DNA of 64,000 nucleotides from Symsagittifera roscoffensis. Lineage: Eukaryota; Xenacoelomorpha; Acoela; Convolutidae. A program made the position numbers and the translations under genes. Positions 24,342-33,524 of the stretch are shown here, one piece after another. The notes below the pieces were generated by a model, which was not told the origin of the DNA, did no database searches, and saw only the letters and a list, made by a program, of their open reading frames with translations. The first letter of the stretch is position 1. Each line of letters begins with the position of its first letter. The stretch is taken from NCBI RefSeq assembly GCF_963678635.1, contig NC_087068.1:36653436-36717435 (forward strand), read 5' to 3'.

Positions 24342-27119
24342 GACCGAAAATTCACGAACCAGGAAGGGTGGGGGGATCGGCTGTCTCCTCGTCCCCTGAG
24401 TGGTTGGTGACCAAAAACACTTAAAGATATAAGTAAAACCAAACAAAAAGTAGTATAGTACCCGAGAAAAACAAAAAACATAAAAAAATAACCGAAAAAA
24501 CCAAAAACAGTAAAAAAGTAAAAAATCAGTAGAAATCATCCCCCAGACAAGATGTGATTCAACCCCCCCGTTTGTTGTTGATAGATATATTGTTGTTACA
24601 GGCATTTATATCAGTCAGGATCGTTACGATCAATTTTGAGGCCCGTTTGTGAGGCTTGTACTGTAGGGTTCTTTGAGCATTTAAGCACGTTAATGATAAA
24701 TTGCGCTCAATCCGGAGGGGTCAGCTGATTTGCGCTCAATTCGGAAGGGTCTTGGGTGAAGACCGATCCGGCAAGCAGTACAAGGAGCAACAAGAAGGGG
24801 CTCAACGACAACAACAATCGACTGTTGGGTATCGTTAACAAGTTTTGTATCCCTTTTGGTACAAAAAGTAAGATAGTAATCTGTGGGGGGCTCGACAGTG
24901 CTGCACTGTAGTGACCCTTCACCGAACTGCGAATATCCGAGTTAAGCACCTTAATTCGGATATTAAACAGACCCGGAGGGGTATAGTATTACTAATATTA
25001 TTACTTATATAGCCTATATTAATAGTCTTATATCGTTTTTCAGTGAAAAACAACGAAAACAGACCGGTTTTTAGGGTCAAAATAGCGATATTTTGATCCC
25101 CCCACAAGTCGCGATTTTTGAGATATCGATATTTTTTGAAACGGAAAAAAGCGCTAAGTTAGTGTGTTACATCGTAACTGCACTACTGTAATAAGTAGAA
25201 CCGGTTAACTTTATTTCGGAAGTGGTTGGAACTAGTTTGGTACCAAAAACCAAATTTTCCCATTTTTGATAGAAAGAAACACTATAAAATCAGAAAATTT
25301 TTTGAAATCTTTGAGTTAGGACAGTAAAAATAGTTGTTCGGACAACGTCCACTAGTGAATCTACGAGTTTTAAAACCCGCTACCCGAAAGCCTTCCGGGT
25401 TGCAGAGAAATCGAACATAACGTGTTTGATTTGGTGGATTCATCAATCCGGAGGGGTCCAGGTAGCATAGTTTTTCGCAAATTTTTTCTACAAAAACGTT
25501 TTAAATAGGGTCTTTTGCATAAAACTAGAAGAGTATAGGCCTTTTGAGCTCGGATCAATAATTTTTAGGTCGAAAGGACCAGATTTGCGGAAAAAGTTAG
25601 GCGGAACCTATAAGAGAGAAAATTTTTTGAGTTTGGAAAAAAGACGTTTTGGTTAATAACTTTGGAACTACAGAGCATATCGAGTTGATCTTGGTACCAA
25701 TAGATCAGAAATTAGCGGAGCTTACTAATAGGATCAGAAATTTTTCGGAAAAAACGAGCGTGAAAATTTTTTGAGATTGTTTTTAGCAAATTACACAAAT
25801 CCGGAGGGGTACACCCTTCACGTTTTATAAATTTTTCTGAAAAACCCTTATACCCCTACCAAAAGTTGATAGCGATTGAACTAAGTAATTTAGGACAGTT
25901 CTAGACAAAAAGGGAAGGCTGAGGGCACAAGACAACCATAATAAAGTCGAAGTTAGGCAAGTGATAAGACCCTTCACCGTTAGTGTGAATTGTCAAATAA
26001 GTGCCTTAACTTCAATCCGGAGGGGTCTAGGAAAGGACCCTATACCCTTCCCAGTTAATTCAAACAGCATAAAAGCAACGCAGAACGTATCCGGAGGGGT
26101 ATAAGCTGAAATTAAGAAAACTACAAAAAGCTACTTTGACAGAGCTAAGGGCTCCCAATCCGGAGGGGTCGAAATTTTTCAAAGTCAGAGGGGTCCGAAT
26201 CCGGAGGGGTCTACTTTCCACAAAACCGGAGGGGTCCGAATCCGGAAGGGTCTTATAGTTGCTAATTCCGAGGGGTCCCAATCCGGAGGGGTCCATATTC
26301 TGACAGTCCGGAAGGGTCCTATTTGCGCCAATCCGGAGGGGTATTATTTTATTAAGGACTTAGGTAAACGAAAGAAAGACTAAAAAGAGAGAGGTATTAG
26401 GTTATTAATACACAGGCTAGGTATCAGTGACTGCACTGGTAACTTGCCTTTCAAAAAGAACCAGACTAATACAAAACAGGTCCGGACTCGGATATTCGCG
26501 ACACTAAGTCTAAATTAAAAAGAGCGTGACTCATTGGTGTGGATTGAAACATAATACGTTTTTGGGAAAAGTGACTGCCCTGAGGATTTTAGTAGGTCTA
26601 GCTCGGGCAGTCCGAAGGCAGATAGGTAACACAGTACTCGGTGGGTGCAATAGACGCCCACTTGAGAAAATTACTGCCTTCAAAGTTTTGTCTGTTTGGT
26701 GCAGCACCAAGCAGGGAAAGCTTTTTCTTTAAAAGACAGGTTCGACTATTGTACTGCGACCGACTAAGAGTACAAGACACATACGTTTTTTTATATATAC
26801 ATTCATATTGTGTCAATATATATTTTTGTTTTTTGATTTTAAATCAACGTAAACTGTGCTTGATTGGGTAGTGAATACACTATCTTTTAAATTGACTGAT
26901 AACATCATATTGTGCTAGTTTCCAGATCTTTGGACCGGTAATCGGTTAGTGTGAATAAATTTTATACAAACTGTACTCTGACAACATACAGGGATTCGTG
27001 GTCACTATTTAATATAATCTGGTGAAATTTATTGTGTTGTGTCATTATTATTGTTAATAAAACTATAAGGTCTCTAGCAATTGAGTCAAGAGTAGGCATA
27101 GGAAAGTGACAAATAGAGA
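24342..27119 (+). promoter_or_regulatory. Long 5' leader of element 1
   Basis: 2.8 kb of non-coding leader in front of gag, conserved in element 2. It contains at least 16 copies of TCCGGAGGGGT-like motifs (dense array at 26089-26343), frequently preceded at a distance by partly complementary ACCCTTCACCG. It also has two almost perfect inverted repeats with a single central base: CAGTGCTGCACTG (24896-24908) and TTGGTGCAGCACCAA (26696-26710). Packaging, dimerisation or translation roles are possible but not shown. Open frames in the leader (for example minus strand 24165-24605) are not conserved features. Confidence 0.6.
26089..26343 (+). repeat. Array of ATCCGGAGGGGTC motifs, element 1
   Basis: About ten copies in 255 bp, spaced irregularly (14-45 bp), with variants CCGGAAGGGTC and CAGAGGGGTCC. 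The spacers are unrelated to each other, so this is a motif array and not a simple tandem repeat. The counterpart in element 2 (49833-50130) has one or two more units. Confidence 0.85.
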
Positions 27120-30100
27120 ATGAGCTTAGACAAGTCAAGGATACCAAAACGAGGTAATAGCTCTAGGAGATTCATACCTGAAAAGCAAAGAAAAACGATG
27201 ACCGATCCTTTTGTGGATTGGATCAAGCGATCCCGGTCTGACAAAAGGGGGACGGTTTCAGGCAGGATGGTTGAAACGAGAAGTCAAAAGACCTCAGAAG
27301 AGCGAAGAGAACTGTTAGAAGTGGAGGTCAATACGGACCACACCATGAATGACAACCAGGAAGTAAATGAACTGGAAGGGAGAGGCAGAAGGCTGGCGAG
27401 TGAATCTACCCCGGTAGAACAAGGCCATGATTTTGCCACTTCCACCGGGACATTGGATCGAGAGGAGATGTCGAAACTGTCCGACATCTCAACTGAAGTA
27501 ACGGCAACTAGAAGATCTCCGACAGACAACACTATGATGGCAGGCGGAGCGGGGAAACAAACAACGTCATCATCATTCTCAGAAAGAATGAAGAACACCT
27601 TCGGAAACATCTTTCCATTCAGCATGGGAGGAGGAGCAGGAAATGACGGTGAATCCCAAGAGGAAGAGGATGAAGAGGAGCAAGGGGACTTTGGATCTCA
27701 GGTCAGCCTCAACAGTTCGATCCAGGAGAACGAGGCATACGTCGGAGGAGAGACTGGAACCATGGACAAATTTGGTGTAGTGACAACGATAAGCAAAGAG
27801 GCAAACACACCAGGCCAGTCAAAAGACTTCGCGATTAGGACAAGTTCAGAGCCACAAACTGGAGAGAGTAGAACCAGAGGGCTAGGCAACGCGTTAGCGG
27901 ATCCTGAAATAGATAATGATAAAACGTCAAGACAGAGAGCCAAGGCCCGGATCTCTACCAGCACGAAGCTACCTGGGACCGACAGAGTTACACCACCACT
28001 AGTGACGCCACTCATGGATAAGGGGGCAGCACTAGAGGAAGCCTTAAACAACATAGTGGGCAGTTTAGGAGAACAAAATGAACAGATGTCGATAAGGATG
28101 AGTGAACTGGAAAGAGCAGTTCACATTGAAAGAGAAAGTCTGCGGGAAGAAATAAACCGCAACAGACAAGAAGTTGGCAGAAGCGAAAAACGCTTGAAAG
28201 AAAGAACGGACGAACATATGACGAGGAACTTGTCACGAATGACAAGAGAGGCGGAACAGAGGGAGTTACGCTTAAGAGCCGACATGGAGAAGTTAAGAAT
28301 TCAGCAAGAGCAGTCTCTTGGGTCTCTTGACACAAAGATAGATGCAATGATGGAGAGGCGAACTCAGGCTATCATGGATAGGTTGGACGGGCTACTAAGC
28401 AGCAAGAGTGGACCAAAAGAAGGAGAGCCGAACTCGGGAGGTCCCAGCAGGGAACCGAGGGTGAACTTCAATGAACATCAAAGGAGGAAGACGTATGGAT
28501 CCACTAGAGGCAGGGGCAGTTCATCAGGCTATGCCACAAGGGGTAATACAGCATGGGGCCCGAACAGTAGAGCGAGTTCAACGGGGAACAGACAAACCTC
28601 GAACGAACGACCAACGCAAAGCACACATGCGACTGGGAGAAGCGATTCTGGCAACATGGGGCATACAAGCCCGAGGAGGAGTCACATGGGCCAAGCGGGA
28701 AACGCTCATGGTGATTCGGATTGCAGGGATGCACCGCACACAGAGCCTTCGACAAGGTGTGAGGACACTCAAGCGGGACACTCAAGGGATGCTACGGCAA
28801 TGGCCACAGCATTTGAACCCCTGAACAGGTCTTTGGAGACATTCCTGACGAGGTTATCTAGAACCAATGAACGCAGTGAGAAGTCCAGAAGGGTCTTTAA
28901 GAAGCCAAGATGCTACAAAGACGAATCTGATGGCTGTATTGATACCTGGATAGAGGTAATGAAGCTGCATTTCGAGGAAGAGGACTTGTCGGAGAGACAG
29001 GAATGCAGCGCGCTCACCAGCAACTTAGAAGGGACAGCCCTGAACTGTGTCATGGCCAAGAAACAGTATCAACGTGACACTGCTGAGAAAATCTTCGAAA
29101 TCTTGTTAAACCGTTTCGGATCAGGGGTGCAGGGGCACCAGGCGATGATGCGCTTCGAGAAACGGAGGCAACGGGAAGATGAAACCATAGACAAGTTTCT
29201 CGATGATTTGGAAATGCTGAGAAGACGCAGCCAACCGGATGAGTCAAACCGAAGGATGAACCTGGCCGTAGCCTCAAAATTCATCGATGGTGTGAAAAAT
29301 GATGAACTTCGTACGATGCTAGCAACGCATTACACACCACTATCAACTAATGCGCCAACACCGGAGGAGTTGAGGCTCAAATCAAAAGAGTATCTATTGT
29401 TGAAACCTCCTTCGAGATCTGGATATTACAAGAACAATTATGGCAATTTTAACAGCGGACCAGCGAACCAAGGGAACAATTGGTACAAACCGAGGGACGA
29501 TATGGACAAGAGACGCTCTTGTGCTAATTGTAGTTCAACAGACCATCATGTGTCAGCATGCCCAGCTTACAAACAAGGCATGAAAGCAATAGGCTTTAGC
29601 CTCGAGGACGAAGATGCGTCAGAGTTGGACCATGAGGATTTCATGAGAGGAGTAATTGCGAAATTCGGCCCGAGGTGTTTCTTTTGCAACTTGGAAGGTC
29701 ATTTTAAATCAGATTGTCCGCAATTCTGGGATGCAGTGGCAGACATCAAGCATCCAAGGCATGAAGAAGCTTTGTCAGGAGTGAAAGCAAGCAAGGCTCG
29801 ACTCTTGAGCGAAGCAGAGGCACGCAGGAAGGACAAACCTCAAGAGCTGGCGGCAAAGAAAATGCAAGCGGTAACAGAAGAAGCACGTGAACCGGAACCA
29901 GCAACTGCGGCCGATGACTTCAAGATCGATTATAAGGCAGCCGCAAAGGATGCTCTAAATAGAGTACAGCAGGAATTGGTGACGAAAGAGATCGAACAAA
30001 AAGTGAAACTTGAACTGGAAAATGAAAAGCTTCAGGAGCAACTGAATACCTTCGAGGCAATGGAGTTCGAGGAGACGAAAACACCAAGCAGTTTAGATAT

Positions 30101-33100
30101 GAAACTTAAAGTGATCTCGGGTAAGAGGTTCGGCATGGCGCCGCAGGGAAAGAAGATACAGTCGATAATCTCAGTGGCTGGACACCAGGTAATAAGAAAT
30201 TTGAGTGAACCATCAGAGTTCACTTTAATGCATTTGGACACATATGCAGATTATCTGAGGCAGGTGGAGCCACGCACTGAGTCGAGAGCTGTGCGAGCAC
30301 TACTAACAACGGGTGGCCCTCGCATGAAGAAACTTCATGGACGCTACCTAGAAGTCTATGGACCGTATCAAGTAATGCTGAACGTGGATGGAATCAGTAT
30401 TTACACCAGGACTTACATAACAACAGATGATGACCAAATGGGGCAGATCTATTTGGGTGAAGAGGAACTCAAAGTCCGCAGGATAGGCCATGACGCCATG
30501 ATGGAACAAGACGCGGTACACATTGGATATGAGGCAGATGTGGCTGCACATCTACTCGACACCAATGGAACGAAAATCGGAGTCACAGGGCTTCTGGACA
30601 CAGGAGCAGTAGTGAGTGTGATGCCGATAAAAACGTGGGAAAGAATGGGCTTCACGCGGGAAGATCTAATTCCAACTAATCTCCGACTGGCCGCAGCCAA
30701 TCGAGGAGCTATCTACGTAGCAGGAAGAACACCGATAACGGTCCTCCACATGGGAGGACGGGATCTTTGGATGAGCTTCATGGTGGTAGAGAATTTGGAC
30801 GACGCCGACCAATTCATCTTGGGCAGAGATTTTGTCAGGAATTTTGACGTGATGATTGACTTGAACAACGGTCTGATACGGATTAGAAACCCGGACCGAA
30901 CGTATGTTAAGAGACCAATTAATAGGATAATAACAGACGAAAATAAGGTACCAGTTTTTTTGGATAGAAAAGTAAAATTACAACCAGGGCAAGCTGTAGT
31001 AGCAATTTTTAGAATGAGAAATTTGAATTCGTTGAGTGATAGTAAACAGGTTTGCTTGGTACCGAATCCAAATAGTCAGAGTTCGGTGATTTTAGGCCGG
31101 AGCTTCTCGGTAACGCGAAACGGACTGTGTGTCAGTGTGTTGTTGAACACACTGGACACCACGGTTTCAATCCAGCGTGGAAAGAAGCTTGGTTACGCAT
31201 TGCCGATGAGGACCGACTATCAGGAGACAGAAAACTCGAAGAAATATAGTGTGAAAGACTGTCCTTATCATGCAAATAAAGATAAAATCTTAAAGAGAAT
31301 TAATGAATTAAAATCTATTCATAAATTGTTTTCAATGAAATCCGAAACGGACGACGGCTTATCAAGCTGCTCGAATTTTCCGGAACGCCCCTCGTCATAT
31401 GAACTAGATTCCGACAAACCGGTTTTGCCAGAAATAGAACATTTGAGAGGAAAAATAGGGGAGGGAGATTTCGAAAAATTGCGGGACCTCCTAAATCGGA
31501 ACGCCGAGGTATTTTCAAAACATAAGGCGGACATCGGTTGCTGTAACTTCGTCGAACACGAAATCGAACTAGAAGAGGGCGCCGTTCCCCATAGGGAAGG
31601 CGCAAGGCGAATGACGCCACATAAATCGGAAGCGTGCCGAGCGGAAATAGAAATGTTGCTTGAATACGACATGATAGAACCCTCGAAATCGCCGTGGGCT
31701 TGCGGGGTAGTCATGGCGAAAAAGAAAGGGGGGCAGCTTAGATTTTGTTGCGACTTTCGTTACTTGAACGCGGTAACGATAAAAGATGCGTACCCGATAC
31801 CGCGAATAGACGAGAGCCTATCTAAACTTGGTGATGCCAAGTTCTTCACCACATTGGACTTAGGTTCTGCCTTCTGGCAGGTTCCTTTGCGGAAAAAGGA
31901 TAGGGAAAAAACCGGTTTCGCGTGCGAATTGGGGTTGTACCAGTGGAAGAGGATGCCCTTCGGCTTGTGCAATGCAACAGCAACCTTTCAAAGGCTGATG
32001 GCTCAGGCTTTGACAGGAGTGACCAAAAAGTACGGTAATCTCTTGATGTGCTACGTGGATGACGTAGTCATAGCGACACCGACCCTGGAGGATCACATTG
32101 ACCGGCTCGATGAGGTCTTCGGATGTATGAAAAGAGCAGGCTTGAAATGCAAACCATCGAAATGTGAAATCCTTAGGGATTCGATCAAGTACCTGGGAAG
32201 AATGGTGGACAGGCATGGTGTGCGGCCAGATCCAGAAGCAGTAGAGGCTGTGCTGACATGGAAAGCTCCTAGAACGGACACACAGCTCATGAGCTTCCTA
32301 GGGTTTGCCAATTACTACCGAGAATTCATAAAAGGATACGCGGACAAGGTGTACCCGATGCAGAAGCTGATGCGCAACAAAGGGAAAAAGTTCGAATGGA
32401 ACGATGAGGCACAAGTTGCTTTCGAGAACATAAAGCGGGAACTGTGCGAAGCGCCAGTGCTGGGCATGCCTACAGAAAAGGGCATGTATGTTCTTGACAC
32501 AGACGCATCGGTGGTGGCCATCTCAGGAATATTGCATCAAGAGCAAGAATGGAACGGAAGAACAGTTCTCCGTCCCATTGCATACGGCAGCAAAGTCTTG
32601 AGTGACACAGAGATGAAATATGGCGCACCAAAAGTAGAAATGTTTGCAGTAGTCACCTTCGTAGAGAAGTACCGTGCAAACTTGGGGAGCGCTCCCTTCA
32701 AGTTACGCGTGGACAACAGAGCGTTATCCTGGTTGAAGACCTACTCGATGGATCAGAGTTATATTGGTAGATGGATAGTAAGATTGGATGGCTACCATAT
32801 GATAATCGAACATAGGATGCGTGACAAACACCAGAATGCTGACAGCCTCAGTAAGAAAACTGAATTCTATGAAAGATTGGAGCAGAAGCAGGCCAATCAG
32901 GCGGAAGTAAAGGAGGGATTCTCGTTTCTGGACAAAGAAACTTATGAAGCGCTTCCCTTAACGAGATGGTTGGATAAGTCTGGACATCCAATTCCAGGGC
33001 ATCCTGAGTTACCTGTAGAGAAAGCAGCTGAGATAAAGATCCTGTCCAAGGAGGATCCGGTCCCCTTAGATTTGTTGCTGCGCTCGAACCTGGTCCAGCA

Positions 33101-33524
33101 AGAACTCTCTCGCATGAATATAAACAGCCTCTCATTATTGGATAAAACGGTGCAAGTCACACCACAAGTAATGCGGATGCTGGGTGGATTGTTAGAAAGA
33201 GAAGTGACCAGAGATGACCCCGAGTGGACAGCAGCAGTGGCATCGCTGACAATCAGTGAGAAGGTGAAGATCATGCCGTCCAGACGACAACACGAAGAGA
33301 ACGAGAGGGATTGTAGGACAATAGTTCAGCAACTAGTATCCTCAATACCCCAAGAGATTTTAACCAGTACTTCTTACGGACAGAAAGGACAGGAGAGCGG
33401 CAGGCAAAAGAAAACTGTCACCTTTGTAGACCGGGATAAAGACGGTGAAGTTGTAAAACAAAATCTGCTGCAAATCTGCTGGAGAAAAACCAGCGATCAC
33501 AAGATCAACACCCGGGACAAGTGA
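27120..33524 (+). CDS. gag-pol: Gag-protease-reverse transcriptase-RNase H polyprotein, element 1
   Basis: A single open frame of 2,134 codons. ATG at 27120 is the first Met of the conserved frame. Domains in order: acidic low-complexity N-terminus; coiled coil about 303-434; Arg/Gly/Ser-rich linker; retrotransposon gag domain about 597-737; two CX2CX4HX4C zinc knuckles at about 801 and 853; aspartic protease with DTG at 1160; RT about 1528-1704 with LDLGSAFWQVPL, FGLCNATATFQ and YVDD at 1645; RNase H about 1790-1915 with DTDAS, a Glu in EMFAV, DNRALSW and KHQNADSLSKK. Gag and pol share one frame with no frameshift or stop between them. It makes the particle, processes the polyprotein and copies RNA to cDNA. 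The frame ends prematurely: compared with element 2, sequence near 33470 is deleted and replaced by a short CTGCTG-containing duplication, shifting the integrase into another frame. The catalytic residues I checked are intact. Confidence 0.93.
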   Translation: MSLDKSRIPKRGNSSRRFIPEKQRKTMTDPFVDWIKRSRSDKRGTVSGRMVETRSQKTSEERRELLEVEVNTDHTMNDNQEVNELEGRGRRLASESTPVEQGHDFATSTGTLDREEMSKLSDISTEVTATRRSPTDNTMMAGGAGKQTTSSSFSERMKNTFGNIFPFSMGGGAGNDGESQEEEDEEEQGDFGSQVSLNSSIQENEAYVGGETGTMDKFGVVTTISKEANTPGQSKDFAIRTSSEPQTGESRTRGLGNALADPEIDNDKTSRQRAKARISTSTKLPGTDRVTPPLVTPLMDKGAALEEALNNIVGSLGEQNEQMSIRMSELERAVHIERESLREEINRNRQEVGRSEKRLKERTDEHMTRNLSRMTREAEQRELRLRADMEKLRIQQEQSLGSLDTKIDAMMERRTQAIMDRLDGLLSSKSGPKEGEPNSGGPSREPRVNFNEHQRRKTYGSTRGRGSSSGYATRGNTAWGPNSRASSTGNRQTSNERPTQSTHATGRSDSGNMGHTSPRRSHMGQAGNAHGDSDCRDAPHTEPSTRCEDTQAGHSRDATAMATAFEPLNRSLETFLTRLSRTNERSEKSRRVFKKPRCYKDESDGCIDTWIEVMKLHFEEEDLSERQECSALTSNLEGTALNCVMAKKQYQRDTAEKIFEILLNRFGSGVQGHQAMMRFEKRRQREDETIDKFLDDLEMLRRRSQPDESNRRMNLAVASKFIDGVKNDELRTMLATHYTPLSTNAPTPEELRLKSKEYLLLKPPSRSGYYKNNYGNFNSGPANQGNNWYKPRDDMDKRRSCANCSSTDHHVSACPAYKQGMKAIGFSLEDEDASELDHEDFMRGVIAKFGPRCFFCNLEGHFKSDCPQFWDAVADIKHPRHEEALSGVKASKARLLSEAEARRKDKPQELAAKKMQAVTEEAREPEPATAADDFKIDYKAAAKDALNRVQQELVTKEIEQKVKLELENEKLQEQLNTFEAMEFEETKTPSSLDMKLKVISGKRFGMAPQGKKIQSIISVAGHQVIRNLSEPSEFTLMHLDTYADYLRQVEPRTESRAVRALLTTGGPRMKKLHGRYLEVYGPYQVMLNVDGISIYTRTYITTDDDQMGQIYLGEEELKVRRIGHDAMMEQDAVHIGYEADVAAHLLDTNGTKIGVTGLLDTGAVVSVMPIKTWERMGFTREDLIPTNLRLAAANRGAIYVAGRTPITVLHMGGRDLWMSFMVVENLDDADQFILGRDFVRNFDVMIDLNNGLIRIRNPDRTYVKRPINRIITDENKVPVFLDRKVKLQPGQAVVAIFRMRNLNSLSDSKQVCLVPNPNSQSSVILGRSFSVTRNGLCVSVLLNTLDTTVSIQRGKKLGYALPMRTDYQETENSKKYSVKDCPYHANKDKILKRINELKSIHKLFSMKSETDDGLSSCSNFPERPSSYELDSDKPVLPEIEHLRGKIGEGDFEKLRDLLNRNAEVFSKHKADIGCCNFVEHEIELEEGAVPHREGARRMTPHKSEACRAEIEMLLEYDMIEPSKSPWACGVVMAKKKGGQLRFCCDFRYLNAVTIKDAYPIPRIDESLSKLGDAKFFTTLDLGSAFWQVPLRKKDREKTGFACELGLYQWKRMPFGLCNATATFQRLMAQALTGVTKKYGNLLMCYVDDVVIATPTLEDHIDRLDEVFGCMKRAGLKCKPSKCEILRDSIKYLGRMVDRHGVRPDPEAVEAVLTWKAPRTDTQLMSFLGFANYYREFIKGYADKVYPMQKLMRNKGKKFEWNDEAQVAFENIKRELCEAPVLGMPTEKGMYVLDTDASVVAISGILHQEQEWNGRTVLRPIAYGSKVLSDTEMKYGAPKVEMFAVVTFVEKYRANLGSAPFKLRVDNRALSWLKTYSMDQSYIGRWIVRLDGYHMIIEHRMRDKHQNADSLSKKTEFYERLEQKQANQAEVKEGFSFLDKETYEALPLTRWLDKSGHPIPGHPELPVEKAAEIKILSKEDPVPLDLLLRSNLVQQELSRMNINSLSLLDKTVQVTPQVMRMLGGLLEREVTRDDPEWTAAVASLTISEKVKIMPSRRQHEENERDCRTIVQQLVSSIPQEILTSTSYGQKGQESGRQKKTVTFVDRDKDGEVVKQNLLQICWRKTSDHKINTRDK

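Noticed and set aside
24165-24605. 146-codon minus-strand ORF in LTR C and the leader
   Set aside because: Only short broken pieces occur at the equivalent place in element 2 (48058-48249); Phe/Tyr-rich reading of an A-rich strand.
26089-26343. CRISPR-like array
   Set aside because: Units are short, irregularly spaced and lie in a eukaryotic retrotransposon leader; spacers are not of uniform length.
33521-33523. GTG as a true start codon of a separate integrase gene
   Set aside because: Element 2 shows RNase H and integrase in one continuous frame; the separate ORF in element 1 is produced by a deletion.
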